From contig VXBP01007107.1 in the NCBI GenBank assembly GCA_013400115.1, forward strand, positions 1,054,001 to 1,118,000: a stretch of DNA of 64,000 bases. The letters are read 5' to 3'. Source of the DNA: Rhinopomastus cyanomelas (lineage: Eukaryota; Chordata; Aves; Bucerotiformes; Rhinopomastidae). Under the pieces are notes generated by a model. It worked only from the letters and a program-made list of their open reading frames with translations. It was not told the DNA's origin and ran no database searches. Position numbers and translations under genes: made by a program. This document shows, in pieces, positions 1 through 12,757 of this stretch (positions within the stretch are counted from its first letter, which is position 1; each line of letters starts with the position of its first letter).

Positions 1-1886
1 AGTAGGCACCAGTGGACACCACCATCTGGACTGCAAGAAATATCCTTTAGCTTTATCATCTTTGATATTTAGAACCACTCAGGGCTCCAAACTGGAAAAT
101 ATCCTACAAAAACCCAGCAAAAACAACAAAAAACCCCAATGCACACCCCCCCCCCACTTCTCAAAATGCAGCAGAAAAACTGTTTCTGGGGCAGTTTCCT
201 TCCTCTGACCTTTTTTTAAGCCTTTCTTACGTATTTACATTAATATTTTTAGATAAGTGTATTCAAAAATGATTGGCATAGGAGGACAGGTTTTGTCTTG
301 CATCTTCTTCGGTTAAAATGTTAGAAGAGGTAAGAGATCCAAAAGAAAGCAGTTTCCCAGCTTGTACTGAAAATATCACTGTCACCCATCATCTGTTTGC
401 ACTCGTCAGATTTTTTTAAAAAGTCTTATTTTATCATATTCACACCATCCTCCATAGATGTGCTAAAAAATGATTAATGCAGCTTTGACGGTGACTGATA
501 TCTGATCAACTTTGCCAATAAAAACCCAAACACTACTCTAAACTACTGACAGGAAATAAGATATAAAAGTCTTTAAATTTTGTCAACACCCTCTGTGCTT
601 CAGCGCTTCAAAATACGTGCTGGAGTACCGACTTCACTGTGTCCCGAAACTGCTTTCTGGCAAACATGGTCTCATTGCTTAGAGATGGGAGACGCAGAAA
701 TAGACTTGGCTCAGGTCTCAGTGAGCCAAGAACCATGAGACAAGACAAAGGCACCCGTAGACCAGGAGTGACATACTGAACCTTGTTAAATCTTACAAAA
801 CTATTGCAAAAACACTATAATAACCTTTCAGCAAAAGAGAAAGAACTCTGGTCTTCTGACAGAAAGAAATCCAGCTTTTTAGAACAAACCTGTTCTGGTT
901 GGTTTGCTTTACTCTGTTTCATAACCTGTTCAGATCCCAAATGTTTCGAAACACTTAAACAGAGCTGAAAAAAATTGCAACTGTGAGTAATTAGAGCTTC
1001 ATTTATGTCATTTGACTTGAGAGGTCACAATGTGATTCTTTAAGACACTGTCACCTTTAGGAGTCTCAGTAGTTAACCATTGGGTTTTAGAAGTTAAAAA
1101 GTATTATTTTGCTGATCTGAAGCTTGTCAACACAAACACCAATGAATGCTGTAGAAACACAACAGAAGTGTTTGGAAAAAAAAAACACAGATGAAGCAAG
1201 AGGATCTTGTATATAGCATTCCTACCAAAGGAGGAGAAAAAACAAAACCAAGCCTCTTCGGTTTTGTTATAGCTCCACAGCTCCAAAGTCAGTAGAACAA
1301 AGTCTAGCTGGGATGAGGAGTACTCTAAGTCTTCAGTCTGAAGGGTTATAACTAAAATGGAGAGACAGGAATACCAAAATAATAACACAGCAGCTTTGGA
1401 AGTACTGTTTCAGCACCTAGAATTATTTCAGTTATATGAACAAAGGGATCTCTGTCCTTCAGCTCAAGAATTCAAGTGCTTCCTTCACTTTTAAAATTCA
1501 CTTATGAAACAACTCTATTCTCTATTGAACACAGATTCATCAGCAAAGGAAAAAAAAAAAAACAAAGACTTCAATAAACTGTTGACTTATCTTGTAAGGC
1601 ATAAACCCAGAAAAACCCTGCAGGTTAGGGCTTACACTACATACTTCTCAACCGATTGAATCTGAAATAACTCCTTTTGAAACAGTGAGTTCTGCAGGAA
1701 TTGCAGCATTTATCTGCAAAAGGGTAACCCACAGAGTCTGTTTCTTCTAGTAGCTGGGCAAAGGGAGAAGTCTGAAGAGGCAAGAGAGAAGCAGAGAGTC
1801 TATGGGAGTAGGTTCCCTAGATATCTTTGAAACAACCTGAAGTACTTTCACCTATAAGACCATGGAACAGAAAGACAGACATGCTC
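1..1886. other. 3' flank or 3' UTR side of SLC15A5
   Basis: This stretch lies downstream of the candidate last exon. It is AT-rich with homopolymer tracts (C-run near 147-157, A-runs near 1176 and 1549) and has no convincing coding similarity on either strand. If the candidate exon is right, the 3' UTR lies here, but I could not place a poly(A) signal with confidence. Confidence 0.5.
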
Positions 1887-2086
1887 TCAGTTCTTTGAAG
1901 TGCTAATCTTGCTCTTGTGGCCAGAGGTTCCCACATGAGCATGGCTGACATGAATGTACTCCTTCATGAACATAAAAAGATGTTTCCTAAGCAATTTATT
2001 TTCTTGTCTTCCAAAACAGAAGTAGAGAGATTCGAGGTGAGAGCTTCCTGCAAGATGCCATCCTCTAATTACTCCAACTATCAAAA
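1887..2086 (-). CDS. SLC15A5: Candidate SLC15A5 terminal exon (TM12 and C-tail), possibly frame-disturbed
   Basis: A frame compatible with the phase-1 donor of exon 7 opens after acceptor GTTGTCTTAG at 2087 (or after GATAG at 2078, nine bases on, same frame) and runs to TGA at 1889-1887. It contains a Trp followed by HLESLYFCF, resembling the W...LESFFFF stretch that precedes TM12 in mammals, and later KEYIHVSHAH, resembling the start of the mammalian tail. The expected TM12 in between is polar in this frame, whereas the neighbouring frame reads INCLGNIFLC, which looks more like TM12. This may be a pair of compensating indels, a sequence error or a false exon. Identity rests on weak similarity only. 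Confidence 0.38.
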
Positions 2087-2268
2087 CTAAGACAACCCAT
2101 TAAAATTGAATGAATACAGCTGGAAGGCTATTTCCTATCTTAATTCCATCTTAATTGTGAGAGCAAATCAATAAAACTTTGGCATCCCCTTTAATTCTGC
2201 TCCCTAATTCTCCAAATCAATAGTATTAGAAAACTGCTCAGGAACACCAGTCATGAGCATATTCTTAC

Positions 2269-2400
2269 CTTTGGTGCCTGTGTGGGCTGTTTGAACAAAG
2301 AAAGCTCCCATAAAGCAGCCAGCTCCATTAAAGAGAGTTAAAAAATGCATGGAAATCCCTCTAATTTTTTCTGGCACAAGCCAGAATGAAAGTAAGGAAC
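2269..2400 (-). CDS. SLC15A5: SLC15A5 coding exon 7 (TM11)
   Basis: Acceptor CTTCCTTTCTAAG|GT and donor AAAG|GTAAGA. The 132 nt exon encodes CSLLSFWLVPEKIRGISM, which aligns without gaps to the mammalian TM10-TM11 connector, then TM11 (HFLTLFNGAGCFMGAFFVQ). The Arg of the usual S-Y-R-F connector is Trp here. The frame is open throughout and the phase is 1 at both ends, matching exon 6. No long open frame marks this exon; it was found by extending the family sequence beyond exon 6. Confidence 0.85.
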
Positions 2401-2904
2401 CTTAGAAAGGAAGAAGACAGTTAGTCACATGTTAAAAAAAAGTAGTAAATGATGGTAGAAGATCTAATGATAGGAAAAAAATCCCAAGTGTTTCTAGCAG
2501 GGACTTCCCATATTTGACAAAGAATTTAAATGAATCCCTGTAACAAATGATCCCATGTGCAACTGTTGGTGTTCCAAAATTATGTAAACATATTTTACCT
2601 AGATGGTTGCTTTTACCTTTTAAAAACCTTCGGCACAGAAAGACAAAAGAAACCACAGTCTCAAGTCTGAACAGAGTAGATATGATATTTAACTGCAGGA
2701 CAGTGGAATTTCCTATGCCAGAGCCAATGCAGCACAGCTACTAGCAAATACTACGTGCGGAATCTCTGGATTCTCCCACCTTAACTTGGACAGTTACCTT
2801 GAGTTAACATACGGCTGGACAAAGCTGTCTCTTCCCCACTGAGCAATCCACAGACTCACTGCCTAATTCTGAAGATTGTTAGCTTTCTTGCCAGAAGACT
2901 AAAC

Positions 2905-2975
2905 CAGAAGAATCACTTTTTAGATTGGAAAAGACGTTTAGGATCATTGAGCCCAAACTTTAACATCTCTGGTGG
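2905..2975 (-). mobile_element. Old CR1 LINE 3'-end fragment
   Basis: The sequence reads like the reverse complement of a CR1 3' terminus (AGAATCA...TTGGAAAAGAC...ATCATTGAG.CCAA) but is diverged. Boundaries are approximate and it may extend further right. Confidence 0.4.
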
Positions 2976-4694
2976 TGAGGTTGAGTTGTAGCACGATGTT
3001 GTAGCATGGACAGCTATAAATAAGCCCACTAGTTGTACTGTGGCTACACTAGGGTACAATGACAGTAAGTCTTTATGATAGCTGTTCTCTTGGAGTAACA
3101 ATCTCAGAACCTTTGGTTTCCTAATTTCATAGTTTCCTTCAGGCCCTCATCCACACTTGTTCTTCAAGTCCTAGTGTCTCCCAACCTTCTTTTTGAGTTC
3201 GAATGACCTCCAGCTGAAGAAACTTGTCATCAGAGGGTCCTATTTGGATGCTGAGCTGCCTGAAGCATCTCTGGATACAAATAAAACTTTGCAATCACCA
3301 TCTTCTACCTTTTTAATTTGAGCAATTTGAAAACAATGAAAAAAACCCAAACCGTGGACATTTTTTTGCCTTATTCACAATAGGAAGCAAAAGCCTGAGG
3401 GCAAGAGAAAGCAGGTGACTGCGGGACACCATCTGTAGATGCAACAGTACAGCCTGAAACATCACAATCAGGTCGTAGCTAACTGAATCACTAAGAGCCC
3501 AAAAGTTTTGGGTTCTTCCTGCCTTCTACAAGCAGCGGTGTGAACATGCATCTCAGCCAAATCCAGCCTAGGTAATTGCATCCTACTTACCTAAATCACC
3601 CCCGCTGTTTCAATTGCACTCTGTTCCTCACTTCTCCCACTGTGCTGCTGTGAACTATTTACCAGCTGCTGTATTACACTCTGGAGACTACTGCATTTCA
3701 TTGGTGGGTGAAGTGATCCCCAATACATCCTTTAAGTAATAGTGCTGCTTGTGACAGGGCTTCCCATTTCCAAGGGCTTTGAGACGCGTTGATAGGCAGA
3801 TGATATTCTTGCAGCGCTTGAACAAACACTACGAATCTGCTAACCCTTCATAGGGCAAAGCAGTTACAGTGCACCAGACGGTTTGGACAGTGGCAGCGTC
3901 ACACAGCTGCTGTAGCCAGAAGGCTGGCTTCCCCTCACTAGTGGTCTCTCAAACTGCTACTATTGTCCCACAGGATGTAATTGTTTGTGGTGGGTTTTTT
4001 GTGGTGACATTTTTGGGGGGGTTTTGTGGTGTTTTGGTTGCGGGTTTTTACTCTTTTAAACTAGGATCACAAATTCAAGCAGGCAGAGGTTTGTGAGATC
4101 TTACAATTTAAAGTTGTGGAGGAGAGCAATTATTTTATTATTGTTTTATTTTATTTTTAATGACTATCTCAGTGCTAGATAAACATTAAATGCTGATAGT
4201 ATTCTAATAATCTAAAAAAACCCCCCTATCAATAGGATAATGAAATATGTTGTATAAACATAGTTCAAAGCATCAGGGCTCAAATGCAGATCAAGAGTTC
4301 AGTAAGCCAAATCTTGCTTCTTTAATCAAGCACTTCAGAAATGAGATCTCTCCTTTCTTGCCTCTGATTACAAGTGTGAACATTTCTGTCTTCAACTTGG
4401 ATCATGTACTTTCAGGTCAAGTAAATTACTATGGTAATTGAATTTGACCTTCTGCATAACAAAGGCAGTAAAATGTCAGGAAAGGTGAAACAACTATTTA
4501 AGTGTCTAGACTGTCATTACCATCTGTGGAGATCCACTGAATGGTTCCTGAAGAGCAATTCAATTCAAACTGAAGTAGAAACCTAGAGCTCAATTCAGTA
4601 GCCTGAATACAGATGCCCACTACTGCCCGAAATGCTCTAGTGTGCCTGGGCCATCTGCACAGGGCTGTCTGACAAGGTGCAAGAACTATGGGAA

Positions 4695-4810
4695 AATCCT
4701 GCCTGGATGTGTTCCTGTCTGACTTGGTCTAGGTGATCCTGCTGTTGCAGGGGGATTGGACTAGATGATCTTTCGAGGTCCCTTCCAATCCCTAATGAGT
4801 CTATGACTCT
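4695..4810 (+). mobile_element. CR1 LINE 3'-end fragment
   Basis: It carries the diagnostic CR1 3' UTR end (GATCCTGCTG..GCAGGGGGATTGG, ACTAGATGATCTTTCGAGG, CCTTCCAATCCCTAATGA) and stops in a degenerate ATTCTATG-type tail. It is 5'-truncated, as is usual for CR1, inside SLC15A5 intron 6. Confidence 0.88.
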
Positions 4811-6177
4811 TCAGCAGCTGGAGGCCACATAGATGCTATAACAGCCATCACAAATGACACCAGACACCTACGTGTGGGTGAGTGAATGAGGTCTGCTTTC
4901 CCATCAACTACAGCAGTAACCTATTATTTTAGGTACCTCCCTTTAGCTTTCTACATGAAAATCTCAAATTGAGACTTGGGTTCTTAAATTGCACCTTTAA
5001 CTGCAGCTCTTAGCAAGATGTTTAATCCTCATTTAAAAGGGCAAGACAACTTTCTGCCTAAGAAATTCTGATTGCAATTCTTTAAACAGAAGAAGAGAAA
5101 CCCTGCCAAGACAGAGCTTTATTTGTTTGCTAAAGGCTAATATCATCTTCCAGTCACTGGACTTCTGTTGTGTTCCAGCATGCTAGATTAAAAAGCTTTA
5201 TTCCACCAGCAATATTCTTCTCGTGTTTCTGCGTGAGCAGACTGTAAGTAAGCCATCTCCTAACCTTATTTCTTTGTTAAGCTAAACAAAGAAGGTCACA
5301 GTTTTCAGTTATACTTAGCCTGTAACCTAGAAACCACATTACCTGCCTAGAAACCTGTCTCAGTTAAGTACTTGAGAGCTATCAGATGAAGAGGCATTAT
5401 GAAAGTGCTACGTATTTAAAACTAGGGAAAATTACCTTTTTAGTGACAGACTGTGACCCAGAGCTCTCAGTAGTCTTAGGAGTGCAAGAATGGAGCTGAG
5501 ACACTGAAGTTATTTCCTGCTTTTAAATAAAAATCTGAATGTTTCTGAGGTTACACTGGAACAATAGACATTCAATCTGTAGAATTAAAAGCCTGCACAA
5601 ATCAGCTAGTTGGTTGCTTTATACCTGTGTCTTTTTAAGTGAATGTTGACTAGATTATTTTTGTAATACTAACATTTTTTTAAACTCTGCAAGGTAAAAC
5701 ACTGGTAAAGCATTCTGTGTGCTCCTCAGAAGAAAACAAGCCTCAGGAACACCAGTGTAGATGTGGAAAGATAAATTATGGAAGGGAGAGAAGGTTCAGA
5801 CTCACAATCATGAGACAACTGCATAATTTATGAATGGCAGTCGTGAGTTAAGCTCTGCTTGTGCTCTGCAAAACAGGAGTGTTTATCTCTGGCTCCATGC
5901 CACAGGCTAAGGCATGATGCTCTGTGCAGACGTGTTCACATGGCTCCTAATTGGAACACAAGCAAAAATCTTGTATCTGCCTACAATATTCTCCAGGTTG
6001 GCCTGTCAGTCGAATGGTGTTACCCGCCTGCATCTGTTCCATGTCAGCAACAAGCCGCATAATAAGTCTATTAACTGGATCTAGAAATGGAAAGGGTTAA
6101 ATTGGTTTCCTTTGCTTTGACCGTGGCCTGAAAAGTGCTTATACACCATAAGCAAAACTCAGCTGTCTCAAGAAAAT

Positions 6178-6360
6178 CATCACAGAAGAATTCTGATCAG
6201 AAGGGACCTCAGGAGCTCAACTGGCCCAGCCCCTGTCTGAAGCAAATAGGGCCTCAAGACTAGTCACATATCTGAGCCCAATGTCCCACCTCTCTAGTCA
6301 GACCTCCTGCCAAATGGTGGGTTATGCACTCCAGGGACCTGACCAGGCTGTTATCTTCCA
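6178..6360 (-). mobile_element. Probable old CR1 LINE fragment
   Basis: CACAGAAGAATTCTGATCAG followed by AAGGGACCTCAGGAGCTCA fits the reverse complement of a CR1-type 3' end but is strongly diverged. It ends about 190 nt left of SLC15A5 exon 6. Family assignment is uncertain. Confidence 0.4.
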
Positions 6361-6557
6361 GTTAATCTGAAACAAGGGCATTGCTTGCTTTGAGTTTCCA
6401 GCAGCAAGACAAATTATGCTACTCTGAAGCAGATCTGTCTCATGAAGCTGAAAGAAGAGAGCCAGGGATTAAACATCAAATGACAGTAAATATTTTTGGG
6501 AAGCTGACGTTCTCTGAATTGCGACACACTTGCTTTAGCCAGTCAGGTTTTACTTAC

Positions 6558-6746
6558 AGGAGGGAGTTACCAAGGCTTCAGCCACTCCAAGGAGGATGTA
6601 CTGGGGAACTAAGTGTAAGCAAGGCATGGAGGACACCAGGAAAACCTCCTCAGAAAGTGTTTGCTGCACCTGAGGGAAATGCTTTCGATGTATTTCAGAG
6701 AAGCCAGCAACCATCACAGACAGGGCAGCAGATAACTGACCTACAA
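6558..6746 (-). CDS. SLC15A5: SLC15A5 coding exon 6 (TM9-TM10)
   Basis: Acceptor TTTTTACCCAG|TT and donor T|GTAAGT. The 189 nt exon encodes TM9 (QLSAALSVMVAGFSEIHRKHF, about 394-414), a loop, and TM10 (LHLVPQYILLGVAEALVTPS, 434-453). Glu447 in LLGVAEAL corresponds to the conserved TM10 Glu of POT transporters that takes part in peptide C-terminus/proton handling in well-studied members. Both splice phases (1 in, 1 out) fit the neighbouring exons. Confidence 0.9.
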
Positions 6747-9700
6747 CTGGGTAAAAAGGACAAAGCAATCACCGTGCTGTAGTTACAGGATCATTGTGTA
6801 TTCAGGATGAAGCAAAGTCCTAGACGATGCAAAGAAGCTTCCCCCTGCAACACATTCTCTCTGGACACATACACATGATTACAGAGTAACTGCTGGACCA
6901 CAAGCCTAACTCTAAATACATGGTAAAGGGACATCAGCTCAGCACAGAAAGAATTTAGAGGTACAGAAGAAATGAGAGACAATAAACTTCTCTGAAGAGT
7001 GAAGTCACAAAGAAGAATTTTTTTGGAGATTGGAGGAGACAGGAAAGGAGAGAAAGATAAGGCACCATATCTTCCACATATTGCCAGGGACCGGATAGGA
7101 AACAGAATATCAAGCATGGAGCCCTACCTTAGTTGGTGGTAAGGCACAAGTACTGCACAAGCACACAGGGCATGATAAAAGCCCTCTAGATGTTAAGTCT
7201 TGTAATGCAAAACCATCTCATAAACTCTGATGAATTAAGTACTGGACACTTTATCACACCATAACACCACTTCAATAACATTGAAGGTGTTATTTACATC
7301 TATTACATTTATAGATGTTGAGAGTAAGAAAATGGCTTTGTTTCATATCACATTTACAACACATATAAGGGTTACCTCTTTGAGTGTCAAGACACAAGAA
7401 GCAGAAGACGCCCACAGCCAAGCGGCATTAGCCCTGTAATGTTTTTTGCATTCATTTGTGTTTCTTCTCTCAGCAGCAAACTCTGATGCCCTTCTACCAG
7501 CAGACTTTTCCTGCATTTTCACAACTTTAACTGCACCCCCCCCACCACTGCCTAACCTGAGGCTTGGAAGCTGTTTTGCTGTTAAGGGCCCCTCTAGTGC
7601 TTAATGTGATGAATTATTGCTTGAAAATTGATGACAAGAGGGAATTCGACAGCATTCTCCAGACGTTGTATCTTATCAAGGCCAGGTATAAAGTCCTCAA
7701 GTAGATTCTTGTCATCTACCAAAACAAGAGTTCTCCTAGTGAAAAATTATGGTGGTACTAAAGAAACCTCAAGCAGCTCAATATTACTAAACATTGCTAT
7801 ATTTTAAGCATTTTCCTTACTAAAAACCAAAACATTTCTGGAAATACAGCCTCTTAATGGGAAACAATTGTAATACTTCTCTCACGACATCACGTGGCAG
7901 AGGAAGAAACTGAGAGCCTCGCAGAATTAGTTCTTCTCCTCCTTCTCCATTCATCTTTTTTAAAAACAGTTTGGAATGACTGTCTGAGGCTTTGATTTTA
8001 TAGGAGAACAGGCTATTTTAGCAACACTTGGGGCTGATTCAAGGACAAGGCTGTTAATGCTGTCTAGAGACTAAGGTTATATTGGACCCAAGTAAAACAG
8101 GTCAAAATGCTTTTCTAGAATTAATACTTGTTCAAGCTAGAACATCTTTTAGGGAGAAATGGTCATCATCAACTCCTGAATCATCCCGATACTTGTTTTT
8201 TTTTTGTACTGTATGGAGAGCTATTCCCAACACTCTTGGATACAGACTAATAAGATGTTTCAGTATAATTGGACTTTACGAATATTAGAGCATGAATTTT
8301 GATGGCTCAGGCACTTCAGCTAAAGCCTCTTGCCTGTAAGTGATGAGCAACTACCCAGCAGACACACACCTTCAGGTCTGCAATGAAACTTCTATACTAT
8401 TGACTAAATGAGACAATATAATTTTATATAGAAAAGCTCAAACAAAACCAACCAACCAACCAACAAAAAAAACCCCAACAAACCCCCAACCCAACAAATA
8501 AAAAGCCACAACCAACTATGAAATGGGAAGGCTTCAGTTTTCATAAAGAGGTCCAGACAATCAATATATTTGAGACTCTATGTTCACGTTAAGATTGTAG
8601 TGGTTTTTTACATTATTCCTGGTTTGTAAATAAACCAACAGCTAAAGAGAAAGTAGCACAGGTCACAGGTTACAGTTTTTATGTAGAATCTTATCACACA
8701 GCAATCAGATTTGTCTATATGATTTGTTCTTGAAAATTGTTATTCTTAACATACTGAAAAGTCCCAGAAAACTATTTCAATTTCTTCCTCTTACAAGACT
8801 AGAATTAAAAATATAGTTATAGGCTGGCTTAATACCAACAGCCTATTTATACTTTCAATTTTGTTCCTGAAAATAATTGTCAGCCTAATTAACTGTTGGC
8901 AAAAATATTGGCACTTAGAGGGCTACCATACTTGCAGGCGGGGTCATAGACTTGGAAATTTAAAGCCATCCCCCACACTCCCAGGTATTTTTATGCTTTA
9001 GGTAATTTATCACCCCTAACAGGAGGCTATTTTAACAAATGATGCTATTAAGAATAAACCACTTCATATATTCTACAGCTGTTCAACATAACAGGACAGA
9101 ACATTAATACTAACCTGAAATTTCCATGGTTTTAAGGAAAATGATTATCTGAATGTGCTCTTTGTGTTTTAATGCAGATGTTATTTTAAAAACTAGGGTA
9201 ATTGCAACCTACTGTGTTATATGTGTCTGGTTTGTATAAAGCTTAATAACACTCTTAATTAGACTAATTTAGTCAGATTAATACCTCTGTGTGTGTCAGT
9301 ACTCACTGTGCTGCTTGCCGTGGGGCACTAAATTAGAAGTAGCATACTGAGAAAATGGTCGTTTGTAAATATTTTTGTCTGAGGTTTGTAATGCAGGCTG
9401 GAAGATAAAAAATACAAATGTAGGAAGCTGAATGAGAGAATCTACGAAGGGAAGGAGTCTTAAATGAACACAGAATGGCAGCTGCTTTTCTAGTGGTACT
9501 AGATGTAGCTAATATCAGAGTTGGGGACAGACAATCCCTCCAGTTCCTAGAACGTAGAGAGTTTGAGGGTAGGGGGTAATTACAACAAAAAATATTTTAA
9601 AGTCAATCACATAGGGTCAACAGAAGGATTCCCAACTCTGCTAAGGCCATAATTAAGTCTAGACTGTGAGTTTCTCTGAATTGCTTGTCAACCTGCAAAC

Positions 9701-10365
9701 CTAAGCTTAAAATGCTTACTGTAGAACATCTGGACTCACAACATAAGATGATTTATTTGTACCACTTCTATGAGAAAGAGAAAACTTCACCTCTGGAGAT
9801 CCCTCTTTGCTTTGCTTTAAGGGAGTGTAAAACAAGGTGCATTTCAGTTGAAGATTTTAATAAATACAACCATTACAAATCTGGATACTATTCAAATGAA
9901 AATTTTAGTTCTGAAGAGGACAGCTAAGTTTCCTCTTCTCAGTTTGCTTTTCCTAAGGAAAGCTTCAAGTAACATTCCACCCATGAAGTGTTTGGCCAGC
10001 TCAGTGGGAACAGCACTTGTTTCACATAGAGGTCTGCATGTTTTCTTTTGCTCACCAGTTCTAAAAATACCAAACTGCAGCCAAACAACTGAAGAAGATA
10101 CTCTTATTTCACTTGCAAAGCAACTGCAGCATCTGGAATAAACTGTACTAGTGATAATACTGGTTCCCTCTTATAAGCTACAACCCTAAAGTTGATACAG
10201 TTATACCACAAAAGTACCAGAAAAGCAAAGCCTTTGTTCGTAACCTAGTTACGTAAACCATTTGTAGTCAGAAATAACTGCACAGGATCATCCATCAACT
10301 ACTGAAGATTTCCTTTGGAACACAGAACACATAAAGCCATATCAAAATATGATTTTTGTACATAC
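6747..10365 (-). other. SLC15A5: SLC15A5 intron 5
   Basis: Unique AT-rich intronic sequence with an A/C-rich simple repeat at 8447-8512. Short open frames in it (for example 9685-9927) have no recognisable similarity and no splice support. Confidence 0.75.
8447..8512. repeat. CCAA-type simple repeat and A/C-rich tract
   Basis: About four ACCA units (8447-8464) are followed by an A-run and irregular AACCCC/AACA sequence up to about 8512. It is a low-complexity tract inside SLC15A5 intron 5. Confidence 0.75.
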
Positions 10366-10552
10366 CAATGCAGGCTGTGGGAGAATATCTGGTGTCCTTG
10401 GAACCAAAGAGACACGAGTTAAGGCATTCCAATATAGGAACAAGAATCAGTAGTGGTATGATGCTTATCACATTCATGGCTGCCACTGGCAAGACAAACC
10501 CACTGAAGTGCAAGTTGGAATTCATGGTCTGAAGATAATATCCTGAAGGAAT
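10366..10552 (-). CDS. SLC15A5: SLC15A5 coding exon 5 (TM7 end, TM8, start of TM9)
   Basis: Acceptor TTCAATCCAG|ATT and donor ATTG|GTATGT. The 187 nt exon (residues 329-391) opens with IPSGYYLQTMNSNL, the most strongly conserved stretch of SLC15A5 and the equivalent of the POT TM7 substrate-site helix. TM8 follows (VLPVAAMNVISIIPLLILV), then a loop ending at TACI, where TM9 starts. Phase 0 in, phase 1 out. Confidence 0.92.
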
Positions 10553-12536
10553 CTGGATTGAAGAATAAAACCCCACTCCATTAGCATACTGTTTACCTTC
10601 CACAGATAACATTTTAATGTATTTTGAAAGTTCTCCAAATCTTTTCCTTCCAAAGAGGTGACAAGAGGGCAAGAAGATGGACCATTCATGATGAAAGACT
10701 TTCAGTACTGACACTCTTGGTTTCAGAGAGAACGTAGCATTTTCCTTGTACTTTATTTGCCCCTGAAATTAGCAAATCTGAGTAGCAGTTAATTTTATCA
10801 TCCTAGTTAGAGCTGTCAGCTAATATACTAAATGGCTCTGGCTAATAATTTGAAGCTCTGAGAAGTGGCTAACAGAATTTTAGAATAGCAAGTCATTTTG
10901 AATTTCTAGTTGTGTGCTCAAGGTGGAAGACATTTTTAAGAAACATGTGGCTCTAAAAACTACAGGGAATGAAGATTTTGCCACAGTCTTAGAACCAGCT
11001 TAATGTAACTGACAACCATAGCAACTGTGTAGAGAACTTCCTTTTACTTCTGACAACTGTGAATGGAAGAGAAAATGAATAACCAGATGAGGAACCCACC
11101 AATGGCAGTCCATCAGCTTATGAAATTAAGTAGATTTGTAAGACTATCACTTCAAAAGCAAATAATTCCACCTGCTTGTGTGAGGCTCTAAAGGAAATCT
11201 GTTGAGTTTAAAACATAATAAAACTTTAAAAAAACCCCATCACTGGCCTCTACCAACAGATTTTTGAGACCTCTTTTTTTCCTTTTTAGGAAATATTAAC
11301 TAAGCATTGCAATTTAATGCACAGCAGGAAGATATAAGCCACTCCATTTTACAGAGTGGTAGGAAAAAGAATGGTAACTTGAGCAATTCAGAGCATAGCC
11401 ATGACAGAGCTCAAATGTACAGCTGGTTTCCTTACTCACTTTCTGTTTTATTTCCTGCAACATATTGTACAGATGCCAAATCCAGATAGACTATTACTGC
11501 TTTATAGTTGTCTGAAGTTAATGCCTACTGAGCTCACATAGGGTTTCTCATCAATGGCTGTAGTCAACACTACTGACTGGGAGCCTGTTAGGTGCTCGGG
11601 CTCAAATGCTAGCTCTGAAAAAAAGAAAACACATACCTACATTCTAACTCCAAAGCAAGACATAAATTGTAAAAGGGTGAATAAAAGGCAACAGAATAGG
11701 AAAGATCGGAACTGGGACAAATTTTGTTGCTGCTTGCTTTCACTGCAATGAAATGCAATACATATTTGCAAACCAGAATTGTCTTCTTAATAGGAATTAA
11801 AATACCATGTGCTCTTGGGAGTGGGTGCTGTGGTGAGAAGGGGAGAGGAGAAGGAATGAGGCAGATGGATAGGAATGTAAAATGATGGCCAGAGAGTGTA
11901 TCGATAAAACAGTACATGCTACATCACTGTAAGAATTTCCTTAAGCAGCATTTAACACTGATCAAATTAATTTCCAGGTATCTAATAAATTAGTTATTCA
12001 GGTTGCCAAAGAGAGAGCTACCTCAAACTTGTGCTTAGCCTGCATCATTCAGAAATGAGTTTGAAAGAACCATGGCAACTTAAGCAGCGCTTTGACATGT
12101 CCACGTTTATAACATACATGCAGTCAGAAGTGAAAAGATCCACCCAGCCTAATGGAAAGACTGTGGAAGGACTGCTGCTTCCACAAATTGAAAAATTACC
12201 CAATCCCAGTGTACATGAACCAACCTGAGAGTCCCATCAAAATAACAGAACTCTGACAAGACAGTTTGTGGAGCACAGGGCTCTAGCACTAGATTTTAGC
12301 CAGTAAGGCTTCACAGAAATAAGTAGCATGGAGTCATACAAGCTCCTTTGTAAATTTTACTTATATGATGAGATATAAGGACATGGTAACATTTTAGTTA
12401 CCTGGGAATGTATGACTTTGCGAGGTTGCTTTGCTATTAAAGCAATGATTACAAAACACCCCCATGCCTAAAGACATAGTAGTAACCATGGGTCACAACA
12501 CACTCCAGTATCTTTGGTTACAAGCTGTATACGCAC
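10553..12536 (-). other. SLC15A5: SLC15A5 intron 4
   Basis: GT-AG intron of about 2 kb. I see no repeats, RNA genes or extra exons in it. Confidence 0.75.
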
Positions 12537-12757
12537 CTGCATAACACATGTCCTGTATAGAATCTGGAAAGCAAACAGTGGGAAGAGTCTGGCAAGTGAC
12601 TTTGTGCTCTCCACCTGAGTCTCACTGTAGTGACCACCATAGTTCTCCTTGGCGTGATCTAACCAGTTTGTCACACCTGTGCCAAAGTAACGGCATCGCA
12701 CACAGCACATCCTCAGTGCACTAGCAATTACCCCAAAAGTGCTCAGCAGGGAACTGT
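12537..12757 (-). CDS. SLC15A5: SLC15A5 coding exon 4 (central loop, start of TM7)
   Basis: Acceptor TTTGCAG|AC and donor CAG|GTGCGT. This 221 nt exon (residues 255-328) covers the central cytosolic loop between the two six-helix halves of the transporter. It has a basic Cys-rich segment (RMCCVRCRYFG), then a segment with WLDHAKENYGG that is close to the mammalian paralogue, then the start of TM7 (LARLFPLFAFQILYRTCVMQ). Phase 1 in, phase 0 out. No indel or stop disturbs the frame. Confidence 0.9.

Larger units (their letters stand above)
2401..6557 (-). other. SLC15A5: SLC15A5 intron 6
   Basis: This intron separates exons 6 and 7 and has correct GT-AG ends. It contains three CR1-like fragments (about 2905, 4695 and 6178). 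Apart from these there is nothing recognisable, only AT-rich sequence with T/G-rich runs near 3985-4060. Confidence 0.8.

Noticed and set aside
9685..10141. Two overlapping open frames in SLC15A5 intron 5
   Set aside because: They are on the strand opposite to the gene, have no recognisable similarity and lack splice signals.
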